64,000 nt of DNA from Halisarca cf. caerulea (lineage: Eukaryota > Porifera > Demospongiae > Chondrillida > Halisarcidae): the NCBI GenBank assembly GCA_963170055.1, contig CAUJGJ010000188.1:3348571-3412570 (forward strand), in the 5' to 3' direction. How positions within the stretch are numbered: position 1 is the stretch's first letter; the number at the start of each line of letters is the position of its first letter. Shown piece by piece: positions 10,043 through 20,039 of the stretch. Below the pieces are notes generated by a model. That model did not search any database and was not told the origin of the DNA. It worked only from the letters and a program-made list of their open reading frames with translations. Made by a program: the position numbers and the translations under genes.

Positions 10043-11719
10043 TTAGGATGACCATTCTGCTACATAGTAGGGATGGTCGTCCTCTTGCTGCTCTTCCTCC
10101 GGTTGTGCCTCCTCGTATTCCTTCAGTTGCACTTCCACTTCCACCTCCTCCTTGTCTTCGCTCTTTGTATAGCAGTTTTTCATTTTGGCAGCACATCTTT
10201 GACAGCAAAGACACTTGGAAAAAAGCTTGTTGTAGGAGTAGTACACAAACACAAGGAGAGTTGGGAGTGAGATGAGGCAACCAGTAAGTATTATACCAAT
10301 GATAGATAAATCATCTCGCCGGTCAACACATCCAAAAATCGTAACAGTGCTGGAAAGGTTGAGAATCTGCAAAGAGCTACTGGCAAAGAAAATAAGGACT
10401 AGATAGACAAGATAAAGAGTCTCAAGATAATTGTGTAATCGATTCTTGAAAGGCTGAAGTAGACTGTGAATAGCAAGGATGAACACAAAGACAAATGGAA
10501 GAACATCTGGTAAAACAATAAACACCGTCCACAGGATCATGAGGTAGAGGAGGTACACTCCAGCAAACCATCTCATCTTGTCCTTGTACACTCCTTGAAA
10601 CACATCAAACACTGGATCTAGTTTGGGAAAGCGAGGGAGAGATCTCCCTGTCAACTTGTGGAAGAGAGCAGGGATGGATGGATAGTAGATGAGGGAGAGG
10701 GGGAGGAGCAGGAGGAGGGTTACAAACACTAAGATAGTTACTAAAGGCGCAATGTAACTTGAACTCCAATCAAAATATATCGTATATGACTCATCACAAG
10801 GAACTGGAGTAGCATAGGAATAAGTATATATGGAAGAGGCATTGTCATTATAGGAAACACTGTAGCAGCAACTACGATTTACGAAGATTAATCCATGGGC
10901 AATTCTTGCAGAAACGGCCACCAAATCACCATAGCTGAGGACAATGATGGAACAGATGGCGTGAATGAATGTACTACCAATGTGTTTCTCTCTGAAGTTC
11001 CTCACTGCTCTCCTCACCTTAGCCCAGGGAAGACGACACTTTTGAAGGGGACAACAGGTACATTTGACCAAGAAAAACACAAAAAAGATGACAAATAGTA
11101 CAACGATGTACTTACAATATTCAAGCACAATAAATCTGGGTTGGGCTGGAAGAATATAATTCTGCATCACCAAAAATGCTGCAGGGGATACATACACAGA
11201 GGCCAAAGGAGCACACTGGTAAAAGAAGACAAAGGAGTGATTAGGTCCCGAGGCAAGATTGATGTTGAAGAAGATTATGATGGGAAGAAAAAGGAGTACC
11301 AGACCAAAACCAATTGACAACAGCCCAAGCAAAGATTCTGAATCATCACTTTCATTGGAACTGCGACACAAACACACATCACCTTGTGCTAGACAGACAT
11401 AAGGTCCACTAAGAAAAAATGAGCGAAAGGGCCTATGTTCAGGTCCAAGTCGAATGAAGGTATTGTAAAAGGAACTTCCACTTCCTTCACTTCTCTGACT
11501 ACATGTGAATATACTTTCAAAGCTGAAGCAGTTCCTACTTCCATTAAAAGCTTCAAAACAAGTGTTGACATCACAGGATACTGTAGCTCCCCCAGAATTC
11601 CTGTAGGAAGTGATATTACAGGTTCCACTGCTTGAAGAACTCTCAGACAAAGTAACATCTTGTCCACTGGAAAGGCTGACTGCCATTGACAAGAGAAATA
11701 ACACACCCAACTGAAACAT
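10043..11719 (-). CDS. Class B nine-TM receptor-like membrane protein (copy 4)
   Basis: Intact single exon, 558 aa, a good reference for the family. Residues 1-19 are the signal peptide (MFQLGVLFLLSMAVSLSSG). Residues 20-128 are the ectodomain with about ten Cys and several N-glycosylation sites, opening with QDVTLSESSSSSGTCNIT. Predicted TMs are at about 130-152, 162-185, 197-219, 249-275, 323-345, 388-404, 406-424, 431-450 and 472-497. Cytosolic parts are 220-248 (KCTCCPLQKCRLPWAKVRRA, then VRNFREKH) and 346-387 (PSIPALFHKLTGRSLPRFPK, then FDVFQGVYKDKMRWFAG). The variable outside loop is 276-322. The tail 498-558 has SKCLCCQRCAAK, a Glu-rich run and a final YYVAEWSS. An odd number of TMs puts the N-terminus outside and the tail inside. 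A TATA-like box and a CTTGAAAT motif lie upstream. Biological role unknown. Confidence 0.88.
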   Translation of the reverse strand: MFQLGVLFLLSMAVSLSSGQDVTLSESSSSSGTCNITSYRNSGGATVSCDVNTCFEAFNGSRNCFSFESIFTCSQRSEGSGSSFYNTFIRLGPEHRPFRSFFLSGPYVCLAQGDVCLCRSSNESDDSESLLGLLSIGFGLVLLFLPIIIFFNINLASGPNHSFVFFYQCAPLASVYVSPAAFLVMQNYILPAQPRFIVLEYCKYIVVLFVIFFVFFLVKCTCCPLQKCRLPWAKVRRAVRNFREKHIGSTFIHAICSIIVLSYGDLVAVSARIAHGLIFVNRSCCYSVSYNDNASSIYTYSYATPVPCDESYTIYFDWSSSYIAPLVTILVFVTLLLLLPLSLIYYPSIPALFHKLTGRSLPRFPKLDPVFDVFQGVYKDKMRWFAGVYLLYLMILWTVFIVLPDVLPFVFVFILAIHSLLQPFKNRLHNYLETLYLVYLVLIFFASSSLQILNLSSTVTIFGCVDRRDDLSIIGIILTGCLISLPTLLVFVYYSYNKLFSKCLCCQRCAAKMKNCYTKSEDKEEVEVEVQLKEYEEAQPEEEQQEDDHPYYVAEWSS

Positions 11720-11754
11720 TGCTACAGAACCTACAGTTCTCTAGAAGGTGCACT

Positions 11755-11778
11755 GTATAAAATTCACTCCATTTCAAG
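11755..11778 (-). promoter_or_regulatory. Putative core promoter of copy 4
   Basis: On the coding strand, CTTGAAAT (11771-11778) is followed by a TATA-like TTTTATAC (11755-11763), 36-44 bp upstream of the ATG at 11719. The same pair precedes other class B genes, which suggests a shared TATA promoter and a very short 5' UTR. Confidence 0.45.
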
Positions 11779-12092
11779 ATAAAGCCCCAAAGGTCCAAAC
11801 CCAAAGGAGTAAGCCAGCAAAACTGGGAGGAATGCCTACATGAAAGGAAGTCACATGACTGCCACCCAACCAGGGGAGTTACCCTTGTATAAACAAAGTA
11901 GCAGCTGATCTCAAGGGTGCCTTGTGGCATAGATACTCATAAAGGTATACTGACTGTACATGTGTAATTAGTTTTAGTAAAAATGTCGTTGGTTATAGTG
12001 TATGGACGGCCATGTCTTTCTGCATCAACCCTACATGAACCACTACTATGGTTCATAATATTATTAGGCAGATCTTGTCACAAGAAATCCGT
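11779..12092. other. Gene-free 5' flank of copy 4
   Basis: Upstream sequence with short stretches shared with other class B 5' flanks (for example TAAACAAA...GGTCTCAAGGGTGC). No coding signal. Confidence 0.4.
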
Positions 12093-12252
12093 CCATGATA
12101 CCAGCCCCTCCTACCACATCCTACTATGATACCAGCCCCTCCTACCACATCCTACTATGATACCAGCCCCTCCTACCACATCCTACTATGATACCAGCCC
12201 CTCCTACCACATCCTACTATGATACCAGCCCCTCCTACCACATCCTACTATG
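12093..12252. repeat. 31-bp minisatellite, five copies
   Basis: Five nearly identical head-to-tail copies of a 31-bp unit (CTATGATACCAGCCCCTCCT plus ACCACATCCTA). Part of one unit (CCCCTCCTAC.CATC) is found alone at about 19.66 kb, in the paralogous spacer. Confidence 0.95.
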
Positions 12253-12636
12253 ACTAACATAAACACATGCAGAGTACGATCGTACAGTTACCATGGGAAC
12301 ACTCAACAACAGCAAAATGATACCATAGTCAAGTGCATACCCACAAACACAGCATCAACACATGCAGTGAAAGTTGTAGTTACTGTAGGAAACGAGGTAG
12401 GGATGTTTGCACCTAGAGAGCTTGTCTGGTCTGCTATGACGGCCAGCTATCAGGTTGGTTGCGGCGGGCAAGAGTGTTAAGAGCATACTATCCCCAGTAC
12501 CCGTACACCTGTGCAGGGGACATACTGCACACCTCATGTTATGGACAGCACATTGAAATGTTGGTGTGCACGTACTTTGCATCTTAGGACAAGAGAAATA
12601 TGGTCCACACACTAGTACGCAGTGAAGAACATACAC
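12253..12636. repeat. Spacer segment duplicated at 19.68-20.04 kb
   Basis: ACAGTTACCATGGGAACACT, AACACAGCATCAACACATGC, GCAGTGAAAGTTGTAG and GCTATCAGGTTGGTTG words occur in the same order in both spacers, each followed by the 24-bp minisatellite. No gene seen. Confidence 0.7.
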
Positions 12637-12803
12637 ACTATAGTACAGTACACACACTGGCATGTAGTACTGTACACACACTAGCATGTAGTACTGTACA
12701 CACACTAGCATGCAGTACTGTACACACACTAGCATGTAGTACTGTACACACACTAGAATGTAGTACTGTACACACACTAGCATGTAGTACTGTACACACA
12801 CTG
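12637..12803. repeat. 24-bp minisatellite, about seven copies
   Basis: The unit is CTAGCATGTAGTACTGTACA plus CACA. The same unit is expanded to about 25 copies at 20040-20655. The encoded VQYYMLVC-like repeat is a by-product of a unit divisible by three. Confidence 0.95.
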
Positions 12804-13445
12804 GTTGTCAGTATGGCATGTAGCATTCTCCATGTACACCACAAACCACAGGCTACATAAACAACATTGTACATGGCTACAGTACCTGTATAAGAGAGCT
12901 ACAGATAACCTACAAGCCTACAACCTGTGGAAGAAAAACATACCTCCAAGGATATGATAGGGACTTGTTGCTACGTCCACTTAATATACAATATTCTTAT
13001 GACGTTCAAACCAGAAGCTCACTTGTAGTACAGATCAACTCTACATGACGTTTTGGCCACATAGACAGGTCTTACAACTGATGATTGCCTACTGAACGTT
13101 TCGCAGTGAATAAGACATATACTATTATTGCTATTGCTGCTGTTATTGCTGTTGTTACTGTTATTGTTGTAGTATGTCCGCCAATATTATATACATAGGT
13201 ACATAATATGTACTGTATAGTACATTCACAATGACACTCAAACCACACGCACATACAGGGAGGCATGCATGAAACGAGACTAAGATTCAAAATTGATCAG
13301 TTGAGCTGCTAGTAAATCAGTACTTCAGAACTATCACAATATAAGACTCAGTGAATTCACAGAAATAATGGACAAGAGTCCTGTCTCTACTTACACACAT
13401 TAGTTAAGAACCACTAACTGCACACAGCACATAACAAAGCTTAGG
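12804..13445. other. Spacer; 3' flank of copy 5
   Basis: 12840-13080 (ACCACAGGCT...ACATGGCTAC...TACAAGCCTA) matches 22.38-22.6 kb, downstream of the LINE insertion. The rest, from about 13227, is the standard class B 3' flank with ACACTCAAACCACACGCACA, GATCAGTTGAGCTGCTAGTAA and ACACAGCAC words. No gene seen. Confidence 0.6.
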
Positions 13446-15101
13446 TTACGACAACCACTCTGATACATTAAGAGGTTCCTCCACTCTTTGCACTTCCTCC
13501 AGTTCCACTTCCATCTCCTCCTCATCTTCATTCTTTGCAAAGCAGTTTTTGATTTTGGCAGCACATCTTTGACAGCAAAGACACTTGGAAAGAAGCTTGT
13601 AGGAGCAATACACAAGCACAAGGAGAGTTGGGAGTGAGACAAGGCAAGCAATGGGTATTACTATATATAGAATACTTGATATAAATAAGCATCCAAAAAT
13701 TGTATAGCTGGTGGAAAAGTTCCGAACCTGTAAAGAGTTATTTGCAAAGGAAATGAGGACTAGATAGACAAGATACAAAGTCTCAAGATAATTGTGTAAT
13801 CGATTCTTGAAAGGCTGAAACAGACTGTGAATAGCAAGGATGAACACAAATAGGAATGGAATAACATTTGGTAAAGCAAAATACAGCACCCACAGGATCA
13901 TGAGGTAGAGGAGGTGTACTCCAGCGAACCACCTCATCTTGTCCTTGTACACTCCTTGAAACACATCAAACACTGGATCTAGTTTGGGAAAGCGAGGGAG
14001 AGATCTCCCTGTCAACTTGTGGAAGAGAGCAGGAATGGACGGATAGTAGATGAGGGAGAGGGGGAGGAGCAGGAGGAGGATTGCAAAACATACCAAGAAA
14101 ATTATGGAAGGAATACCACCAGTGGAACTCCAATCAAAATATACCGCATATGACTCATCACAAGGAACAGGAGAAGCATAGGAATAAGTATACCTGGAAG
14201 AGGCATTGTCATTATAGGAGACACTGTAGCAGCAACTACGATTTACGAAGATTAATCCATGGGCAATTCTTGCAGAAATGGCCACCAAATCACCATAGCT
14301 GAGGACAACAATGGAACAGATGGAGTGAATGAATGTACTACCAATGTGTTTCTCTCTGAAGTTCCTCACTGCTCTCCTCACCTTAGCCCACGGAAGACGA
14401 CACTTCTGAAGTGGACATGAAGTGCACTTGACCAGGAGAACCCCAAGACCAATGACAAATAGTACAACAAAGTACTTAAAATATTCAAGTACAATAAACC
14501 TGGGTTGGAGTGGTACAAAGAAATTCTGCATCACCAAGGTTGCTGCCGGGGCTACATACACAGAGATCAAAGGTGCACACTGGTAGAAGAAGACAAAGGA
14601 GTGGTTTGGTCCAGAAGCAAGATTGATGTTGAAGAAGATTATGATGGGAAGAAAGAAGAGTACAAATCCAAAACCAATCGATAACAGGGCAAGAAGACGC
14701 TTGTCATTGTAATTAGGACTACGACACAAACATAAATTATCTTGCACAGGGCAATCTCCACCTCGTATGTGGCAGGCATAAGGTTCAGAATAAACAAATG
14801 AGAAAAAGTGCCTGTATGCCGGTCGAAGTCCAGTGATGGGAAAGGAACTTCCATTTTCTTGACTTCTCTGACTACATGTGAATTCACTTTCAGCACTGAA
14901 GCAGTTCCCACTTCCATTGAAAGCTTCAAAACAAGTATTGACATCACACGATACTCTAGCTCCCCCAGAATCCCTGTGGTAACTACAGGAAGTGATATTA
15001 CAGGTTCCACTGCTTGAAGAACTCTCAGACAAAGCAACATCTTGTCCGCTGCAAAGGCTGACTGCCAGTGACAAGAACAATAACACACCCAACCGAAACA
15101 T
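13446..15101 (-). CDS. Class B nine-TM receptor-like membrane protein (copy 5)
   Basis: Intact single exon, 551 aa, starting MFQ-like as MFRLGVLLFLSLAVSLCSGQ. The first about 80 codons are nearly the same as in the 10.0, 26.3, 43.9, 56.8 and 60.7 kb copies, including GTCNITSCSYHRDSGG. A copy-specific stretch of about 50 residues follows (around ITGLRPAYRHFFSFVYSEPY), then TM1. TM4 to the start of TM5, including the outside loop (NRSCCYSVSYNDNASSRYTY), is almost the same as in copy 4, while TM3 and the ectodomain tip differ. The invariant core is at about 13911-14072. The C-terminus is type I: SKCLCCQRCAAKIKNC, a Glu/Val-rich stretch and VSEWLS. A good TATA box lies at 15147-15157. No function can be read from the sequence beyond a multi-pass surface protein. 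Confidence 0.88.
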   Translation of the reverse strand: MFRLGVLLFLSLAVSLCSGQDVALSESSSSSGTCNITSCSYHRDSGGARVSCDVNTCFEAFNGSGNCFSAESEFTCSQRSQENGSSFPITGLRPAYRHFFSFVYSEPYACHIRGGDCPVQDNLCLCRSPNYNDKRLLALLSIGFGFVLFFLPIIIFFNINLASGPNHSFVFFYQCAPLISVYVAPAATLVMQNFFVPLQPRFIVLEYFKYFVVLFVIGLGVLLVKCTSCPLQKCRLPWAKVRRAVRNFREKHIGSTFIHSICSIVVLSYGDLVAISARIAHGLIFVNRSCCYSVSYNDNASSRYTYSYASPVPCDESYAVYFDWSSTGGIPSIIFLVCFAILLLLLPLSLIYYPSIPALFHKLTGRSLPRFPKLDPVFDVFQGVYKDKMRWFAGVHLLYLMILWVLYFALPNVIPFLFVFILAIHSLFQPFKNRLHNYLETLYLVYLVLISFANNSLQVRNFSTSYTIFGCLFISSILYIVIPIACLVSLPTLLVLVYCSYKLLSKCLCCQRCAAKIKNCFAKNEDEEEMEVELEEVQRVEEPLNVSEWLS

Positions 15102-15146
15102 TGCTCCAGCTAGATCTACAGTTCTGTAGAATGGGGTGTGACGTAT

Positions 15147-15167
15147 TATATTTATACTATTTCAAGA
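15147..15167 (-). promoter_or_regulatory. Putative TATA promoter of copy 5
   Basis: On the coding strand, CTTGAAATAG is followed directly by TATAAATATAA (15147-15157), 46-56 bp upstream of the ATG. This is the best TATA match among the class B genes. Confidence 0.55.
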
Positions 15168-16170
15168 TACAGTAAAACCCAGAAGTCCAAAACCCAAAGG
15201 AACCCACAAAACTGGAGGACCTAAGGAAGCCATGCATGCATATGACAGCCATTCAACCAGGTGAGTCACACTTGAATAAACAAATTAGGATACAGGTCTC
15301 AGGGTGCTAGTTTGTGGTAAGCACAGGAATAAGAAATAAGCCAGGATTCTATCCAGTGGTGGGGGGGGGGAGCTTCCACCCCAAAACATTCCCACTGTTA
15401 CAGTAGTGCAAATTACTGTAGAGAAAGCCCTATAGTTGAGTGTTAAAATCAACCTTGAATGGTCTAAAATGGTCTCAAATACCACCTTATATAATCTAAA
15501 AACTCTAATTTTCCCTGCACATGGGGCCCAGGGCATGCCCCCAATCCCCCTAGTTAGTTATGTACATATATACCCCTGCACTCCACATACATATCTGCAC
15601 CTGCTTACATCACCGCACTGCATGTGTTTGTAGATGTCTAGGGTACCACATACATGTATCTGCCCCACATACTATACTCCGTAATCCTCCCCCCCCCCCC
15701 CCCCCCCCCAATCATAAGGAAACCCAATACATACAGTACATACATCAAATTATGTACATATCTTGCGCGGCAGTCATTCACTGTGATACTCAAGCTTTCC
15801 CCCAAAAGTCTTAATCCTAGATAGAACCCTACCTATACAGTAGGTATTAGAAGCCATATTGTTTCCGCAGACTGCAGACATTTCACCATAGTATGTGTGT
15901 GGCAATATGAAAATACGTATATACTTGTTGTATGGCTGTGGTCAACATCAAAGTGAAAGGTGTGCTAGTATCAGAGCCAATGCACACTTTTAGCTTTTTG
16001 CTCATCTGATCTGTGCTCAATCATAAATAATGTCACAGTTTTGTTTTGAAATGTTCGATTAGAAGTGTGCTTAGTCCTATTACGTCATCTTAAACAATCC
16101 CAACAGATCAATCCCAGCTGACAAAGCAACAATTTTTGAACTAAACACATAATGGGCCCATGCAACAAGT
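15168..16170. other. Gene-free spacer with homopolymer tracts
   Basis: Includes a G run at about 15360-15371 and a run of about 20 C at 15689-15709. No gene, RNA or clear dispersed repeat seen. Confidence 0.5.
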
Positions 16171-16271
16171 TAGCTATTGTATGGCCAACTATGCATTGGC
16201 TCTTTGTTGTGTCGCCCCTCGGGACTCGAGCAATATATACACCAATGCACAGTTGGCCATACAAGAACTAT
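16171..16271. repeat. Foldback element with TGTATGGCCAACT arms
   Basis: The left arm (TTGTATGGCCAACTATGCAT) and right arm (CCAATGCACAGTTGGCCATA) are inverted copies of about 28 bp around a GC-richer loop containing CCCCTCGGGACTCGAG. The 63.5 kb foldback has a similar arm start (TGTATGGC) and a similar loop. Confidence 0.8.
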
Positions 16272-16769
16272 TACATACAGCACACATACTGTATAACTAT
16301 GTACAGCAAAGCCAACATACAGAGCACATCAGCACAGTATATCTTTCATATGATTACATACAGTACATATTACTAAGACTATATAATATTATATGTACAT
16401 CATTCTGGTTGTCTTAATAGTAGCCCTGGGCTCTTGGATCCCCAGATAATTTAAAAAATTAGATTTCTGATATTCAATACAGTAATTAACGTAACAACTG
16501 CTATTACAGATGAAATAACTACTGACTCAGTGTACACTTTAATCTTTTGATTCTATATTCATGGTTTTCACAGATTGAAAGCCATCCACGAAAGTTTACA
16601 CCTTCAGAAATGTATATCCAACTCTTGTGCAATGGCAAAACATGGCTATTTACAGATATAAAAACACGAGAATACAGAAAATCTGTGAACCGCAAAAGTT
16701 TATCCAGCAAAAATTAAAACATATGGTACATTGTAATTATAGCGAGGCAGGTGGAGCCCTACCTCCGAA
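16272..16769. repeat. Spacer with a dispersed repeat ending CCCTGGGCTCTTGG
   Basis: The stretch to about 16447 ends TAGTAGCCCTGGGCTCTTGG. The same end occurs at about 42.39-42.43 and 60.33-60.37 kb, each time preceded by an AT-rich TACAGTATTA-type region. No gene seen. Confidence 0.55.
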
Positions 16770-17158
16770 GTGGTAAGCATGATGGACGCGGAGGGCTCAG
16801 AGATGTGACAAGCATGATGGATGTGGATGGCTCAGAGATGTGACAAGCATGATGGACGTGGAGGGCTCAGAGATGTGACAAGCATGATGGACGTGGAGGG
16901 CTCAGAGATGTGACAAGCATTATGGATGTGGATGGCTCAGAGATGTGACAAGCATGATGGACGTGGAGGGCTCAGAGATGTGACAAGCATGATGGATGTG
17001 GATGGCTCAGAGATGTGACAAGCATGATGGACGTGGAGGGCTCAGAGATGTGACAAGCATGATGGATGTGGAGGGCTCAGAGATGTGACAAGCATGATGG
17101 ATGTGGATGGCTCAGAGATGTGACAAGCATGATGGACGCGGAGGGCTCAGAGATGTGA
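16770..17158. repeat. 35-bp minisatellite, about eleven copies
   Basis: The unit is GTGACAAGCATGATGGATGT plus GGATGGCTCAGAGAT. Two variants (ACGTGGAGGG and ATGTGGATGG) alternate over part of the array, giving a 70-bp higher-order pattern. Confidence 0.95.
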
Positions 17159-18062
17159 TACAAGTAGCCGTTACACCTTCTGCTCTATGTAGCAGAGGAC
17201 AACGTCATAAAGAATAAATTTCTTGAAGCGTACACACGCATAGACAAACTACTGTTGCAGCCCGTAACTTGGTAACCAAATGGAGTACAACAGTTACTCT
17301 TGCACAATGCTACAAAGTGCTGAGTAGGCTTTGATGCAAAAATGTGAAACCGATGAAAACAGCTGATCGAAAATACTCCATTTTCCTGGAACGGTTACAA
17401 ACAACTCTAGAACCTACTCACAAACATAGCAACTACTACAACACAATGATGCATAAACATCATGCTCAGATGGGAGTCACAGCGATTGCACACATGGGAG
17501 ATGTCTCAAAGGGCAAAGATTACCGCCTACCTTTGGCAGGGACTGGAAATAAAACTGGCGCCTGCACAGCATACTACTGCATACGATTGCAACAGACAAA
17601 ACTGCGATAATCATACCAATCAACAAGCACATACATACAAGCTACCTATAAAATTAATACTGCATCAGTTATCATACTAACAGAATGGACATTCAGTAAT
17701 TTTATACTGTGTAAATCATGGACGTCCAACTCGACGTCAGCTTATACTTGGAAAACTGTCATTTCAGGCAAATACCTCTCTGTAATGTTTCTTGGATAGC
17801 ATTCTGAACATTTGCCCAAAGAACAGATTCTATACTATGGTATTTCATACGCCACACAGCCCTCATGCTTACATCTTAACCATATAATAATAATAATACG
17901 CATACAAACATGCAACATGTACATACACAACAATGCAGGAGAAAGTGCTGTGTTTGTGCATAATTTGAATTCATTCATTTGTATACCAATAACGAGTGTA
18001 TGATTGTATGAATAAGCATACATGTATAGTTTTATGTGAAACATTTAATTTAATTAAACTTG
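17159..18062. other. Gene-free spacer
   Basis: AT-rich sequence with short open frames but no family similarity. GACGTCCAACTCGACGTCAG and TACCTCTCTGTAATGTTTCT (about 17.7-17.8 kb) resemble 63.2-63.3 kb (TACCTCTGCAATGTTCCTTG), so part is a dispersed repeat. Confidence 0.45.
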
Positions 18063-19592
18063 TCAAGAAACGGAATTAGTCTTCTTTGACAGTGTCCTTG
18101 CTACCCACTCTGATTCGTGATAAGCACGATGATTAGAAGGATCACAAATGCTATCCTCATTGGCGGACTTCTTTTTACTGTACCAATGGAAACGGTCCAT
18201 AAGTTTTGTAAAAGAAACAGGTCTGATACGTTTACAGAGCTTCCAAAAGTTCAAAATGCTAATACCCAGCAGTGGAAAAGCCCCTAAAATGCCCGTAGAA
18301 ACTGCAAACACCTTTGGAGTCATCACTACATCTGGGTACAACCTTGGAAAAAAGAGTGCCAACTGGTAAAAGATTGCAATAATCACAAGATACACAAGAT
18401 ACAAGGTCTCTATGTAATTGTGCTTGGGCAGTTTGTAGGGTTGAAACAAGGAGTGGACGCCAAGAATCACCACCAGAAATGAAAGAACTATGAAATTCTG
18501 TAAGTTGGCGTCAAAGGACAACTCAATGAACACAGCCCACAGGATCATACGGTAGAGGAGATGTACTCCAGCAAACCACCTCATTTTGTCCTTGTACACT
18601 CCTTGAAACACATCAAACACTGGATCTAGTTTGGGAAAACGAGGATGAGATCTCCCTGTAAACTTGTGGAAGAGAGCAGGGATGGATGGATAGTAGATGA
18701 GGGAGAGGGGGAGGGGCAGGAGGAGAATATAGACTATGAATGAGAAAGCTTTCCACACATTCAAAGTGGCCTCTACGTCAATCTTATATTCCCCCAAAAG
18801 ATTCCTTACAGGTGGAGAATTTACGCACAACTCTGGACAGCTACTGTTGGTGTCGTAGCAGCATGTTCTGAATGTGTTTAATATGATGAGACTGGAAGTG
18901 GCTAGTAGGTCACCGTATGTCAGCAGAGCAACAGAACAGATGGGTTGAAGAACTGAATGCTTTGGAACATGCTTGTCTCTGAAGTTCCTCACTGCTCTCC
19001 TCACCTTGGCCCAGGGAAGACGACACTTCTGAAGGGGACAACAGGTACACTTGGCAAGAGCAAGTACCAAAAGCAGCACTATGATAGCAATTACATATTT
19101 CAAGTATTCAAAGATGTAAAAACGACTGAACAATGGTTCTCTAATGAAAATAATGTTATCATACATCTGATTCTGAAGAACAAAATAGGCATAAAATTTT
19201 CCATATGGAGTCACAAGAGGCAAACACTGGTAGAAGAAGACTAGAGACTGCTTTGGACCCGAAGCGAGGTTGATGTTAAAGAAAAAAATAACAGGGTAAA
19301 CCAGGAGTATGAATGCAATGCCAATAGACAGACGCCAGAAATACCTTGCGTCATTTTGATCTGCCACCTCGGTAAGCTGGTCTTCAGAGTTGTAACAAAG
19401 ACACTGAGAAGAGCTGAAGTTACAAGAACCACTGCAGTTTGATAGGGAGCAATGGAAAACACCACTGCCAGCACTAGTCCCCACAATATAAAGAGAGGGT
19501 TTAGGTTTACACTGTCTGCTAGCTCCTTCTCCCATACAAAGGGTCACTACCACTAAAGAAAGCAACACTACTTTCACAGGAGGCATCTCCAC
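18063..19592 (-). CDS. Class A nine-TM receptor-like membrane protein (copy 6)
   Basis: Intact single exon, 509 aa. It starts at MEMPPVKVVLLSLVVVTLCM; the second Met (MPPVK) aligns better with MSPTK/MSPVK of copies 2 and 3 and is an equally likely start. The signal peptide ends near GEGAS. The ectodomain has Cys pairs (CSLSNCSGSC). The nine TMs and both cytosolic loops are as in the other copies, with small changes in otherwise invariant positions (NFRDKHVPK, LFHKFTGRSHPRF). The core lies at about 18556-18717. The outside loop between TM4 and TM5 is unique (CPELCVNSPPVRNLLGEY). The tail ends YHESEW plus a VARTLSKKTNSVS extension, as in copy 2. It is the only class A gene away from the 2-9 kb cluster, placed between class B genes. 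It has no TAC microsatellite upstream. Confidence 0.86.
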   Translation of the reverse strand: MEMPPVKVVLLSLVVVTLCMGEGASRQCKPKPSLYIVGTSAGSGVFHCSLSNCSGSCNFSSSQCLCYNSEDQLTEVADQNDARYFWRLSIGIAFILLVYPVIFFFNINLASGPKQSLVFFYQCLPLVTPYGKFYAYFVLQNQMYDNIIFIREPLFSRFYIFEYLKYVIAIIVLLLVLALAKCTCCPLQKCRLPWAKVRRAVRNFRDKHVPKHSVLQPICSVALLTYGDLLATSSLIILNTFRTCCYDTNSSCPELCVNSPPVRNLLGEYKIDVEATLNVWKAFSFIVYILLLPLPLSLIYYPSIPALFHKFTGRSHPRFPKLDPVFDVFQGVYKDKMRWFAGVHLLYRMILWAVFIELSFDANLQNFIVLSFLVVILGVHSLFQPYKLPKHNYIETLYLVYLVIIAIFYQLALFFPRLYPDVVMTPKVFAVSTGILGAFPLLGISILNFWKLCKRIRPVSFTKLMDRFHWYSKKKSANEDSICDPSNHRAYHESEWVARTLSKKTNSVS

Positions 19593-20039
19593 TACCTCTT
19601 CCGTACGGTATAGGAGTGCACTGTAGACAGACCTTCCGGGAAAACATGGTGTGTTTAGGACACCATCCCCTCCTACACATCACTGTATACATGAGTCATA
19701 GGTTAACATAAACAAGTGTACTTTGACACAGCAATATTGAAAAGTTACCATGGGAACACTCAACGCATGGGAACATTCAATATTATACCCAAGTACATCC
19801 CACAAACACAGTGCAGTGAAAGTTGTAGGAAACAAGGTAGGAATGCCCTTATAGAGCTTGTCTGGCCAGCCATGATGATCTGCTATCAGGTTGGTTGTAG
19901 CAGGTTAGACTGTAAGACAGAGAGAGCATACCAGCCCTGCTCTACACACACCTGTGCAGGGGGCATACTGTACACCTCATGCTATAGACAACACAATGAA
20001 ATGCTGGCGGGCATGCTGTACTTAGGATAAGTGAAATAC
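19593..20039. repeat. 5' flank of copy 6; duplicate of the 12.25-12.64 kb spacer
   Basis: ACCATGGGAACACTCAAC, GCAGTGAAAGTTGTAG and CTATCAGGTTGGTTG words occur in the same order as at 12.25-12.64 kb, again leading into the 24-bp minisatellite. No gene seen. Confidence 0.65.
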
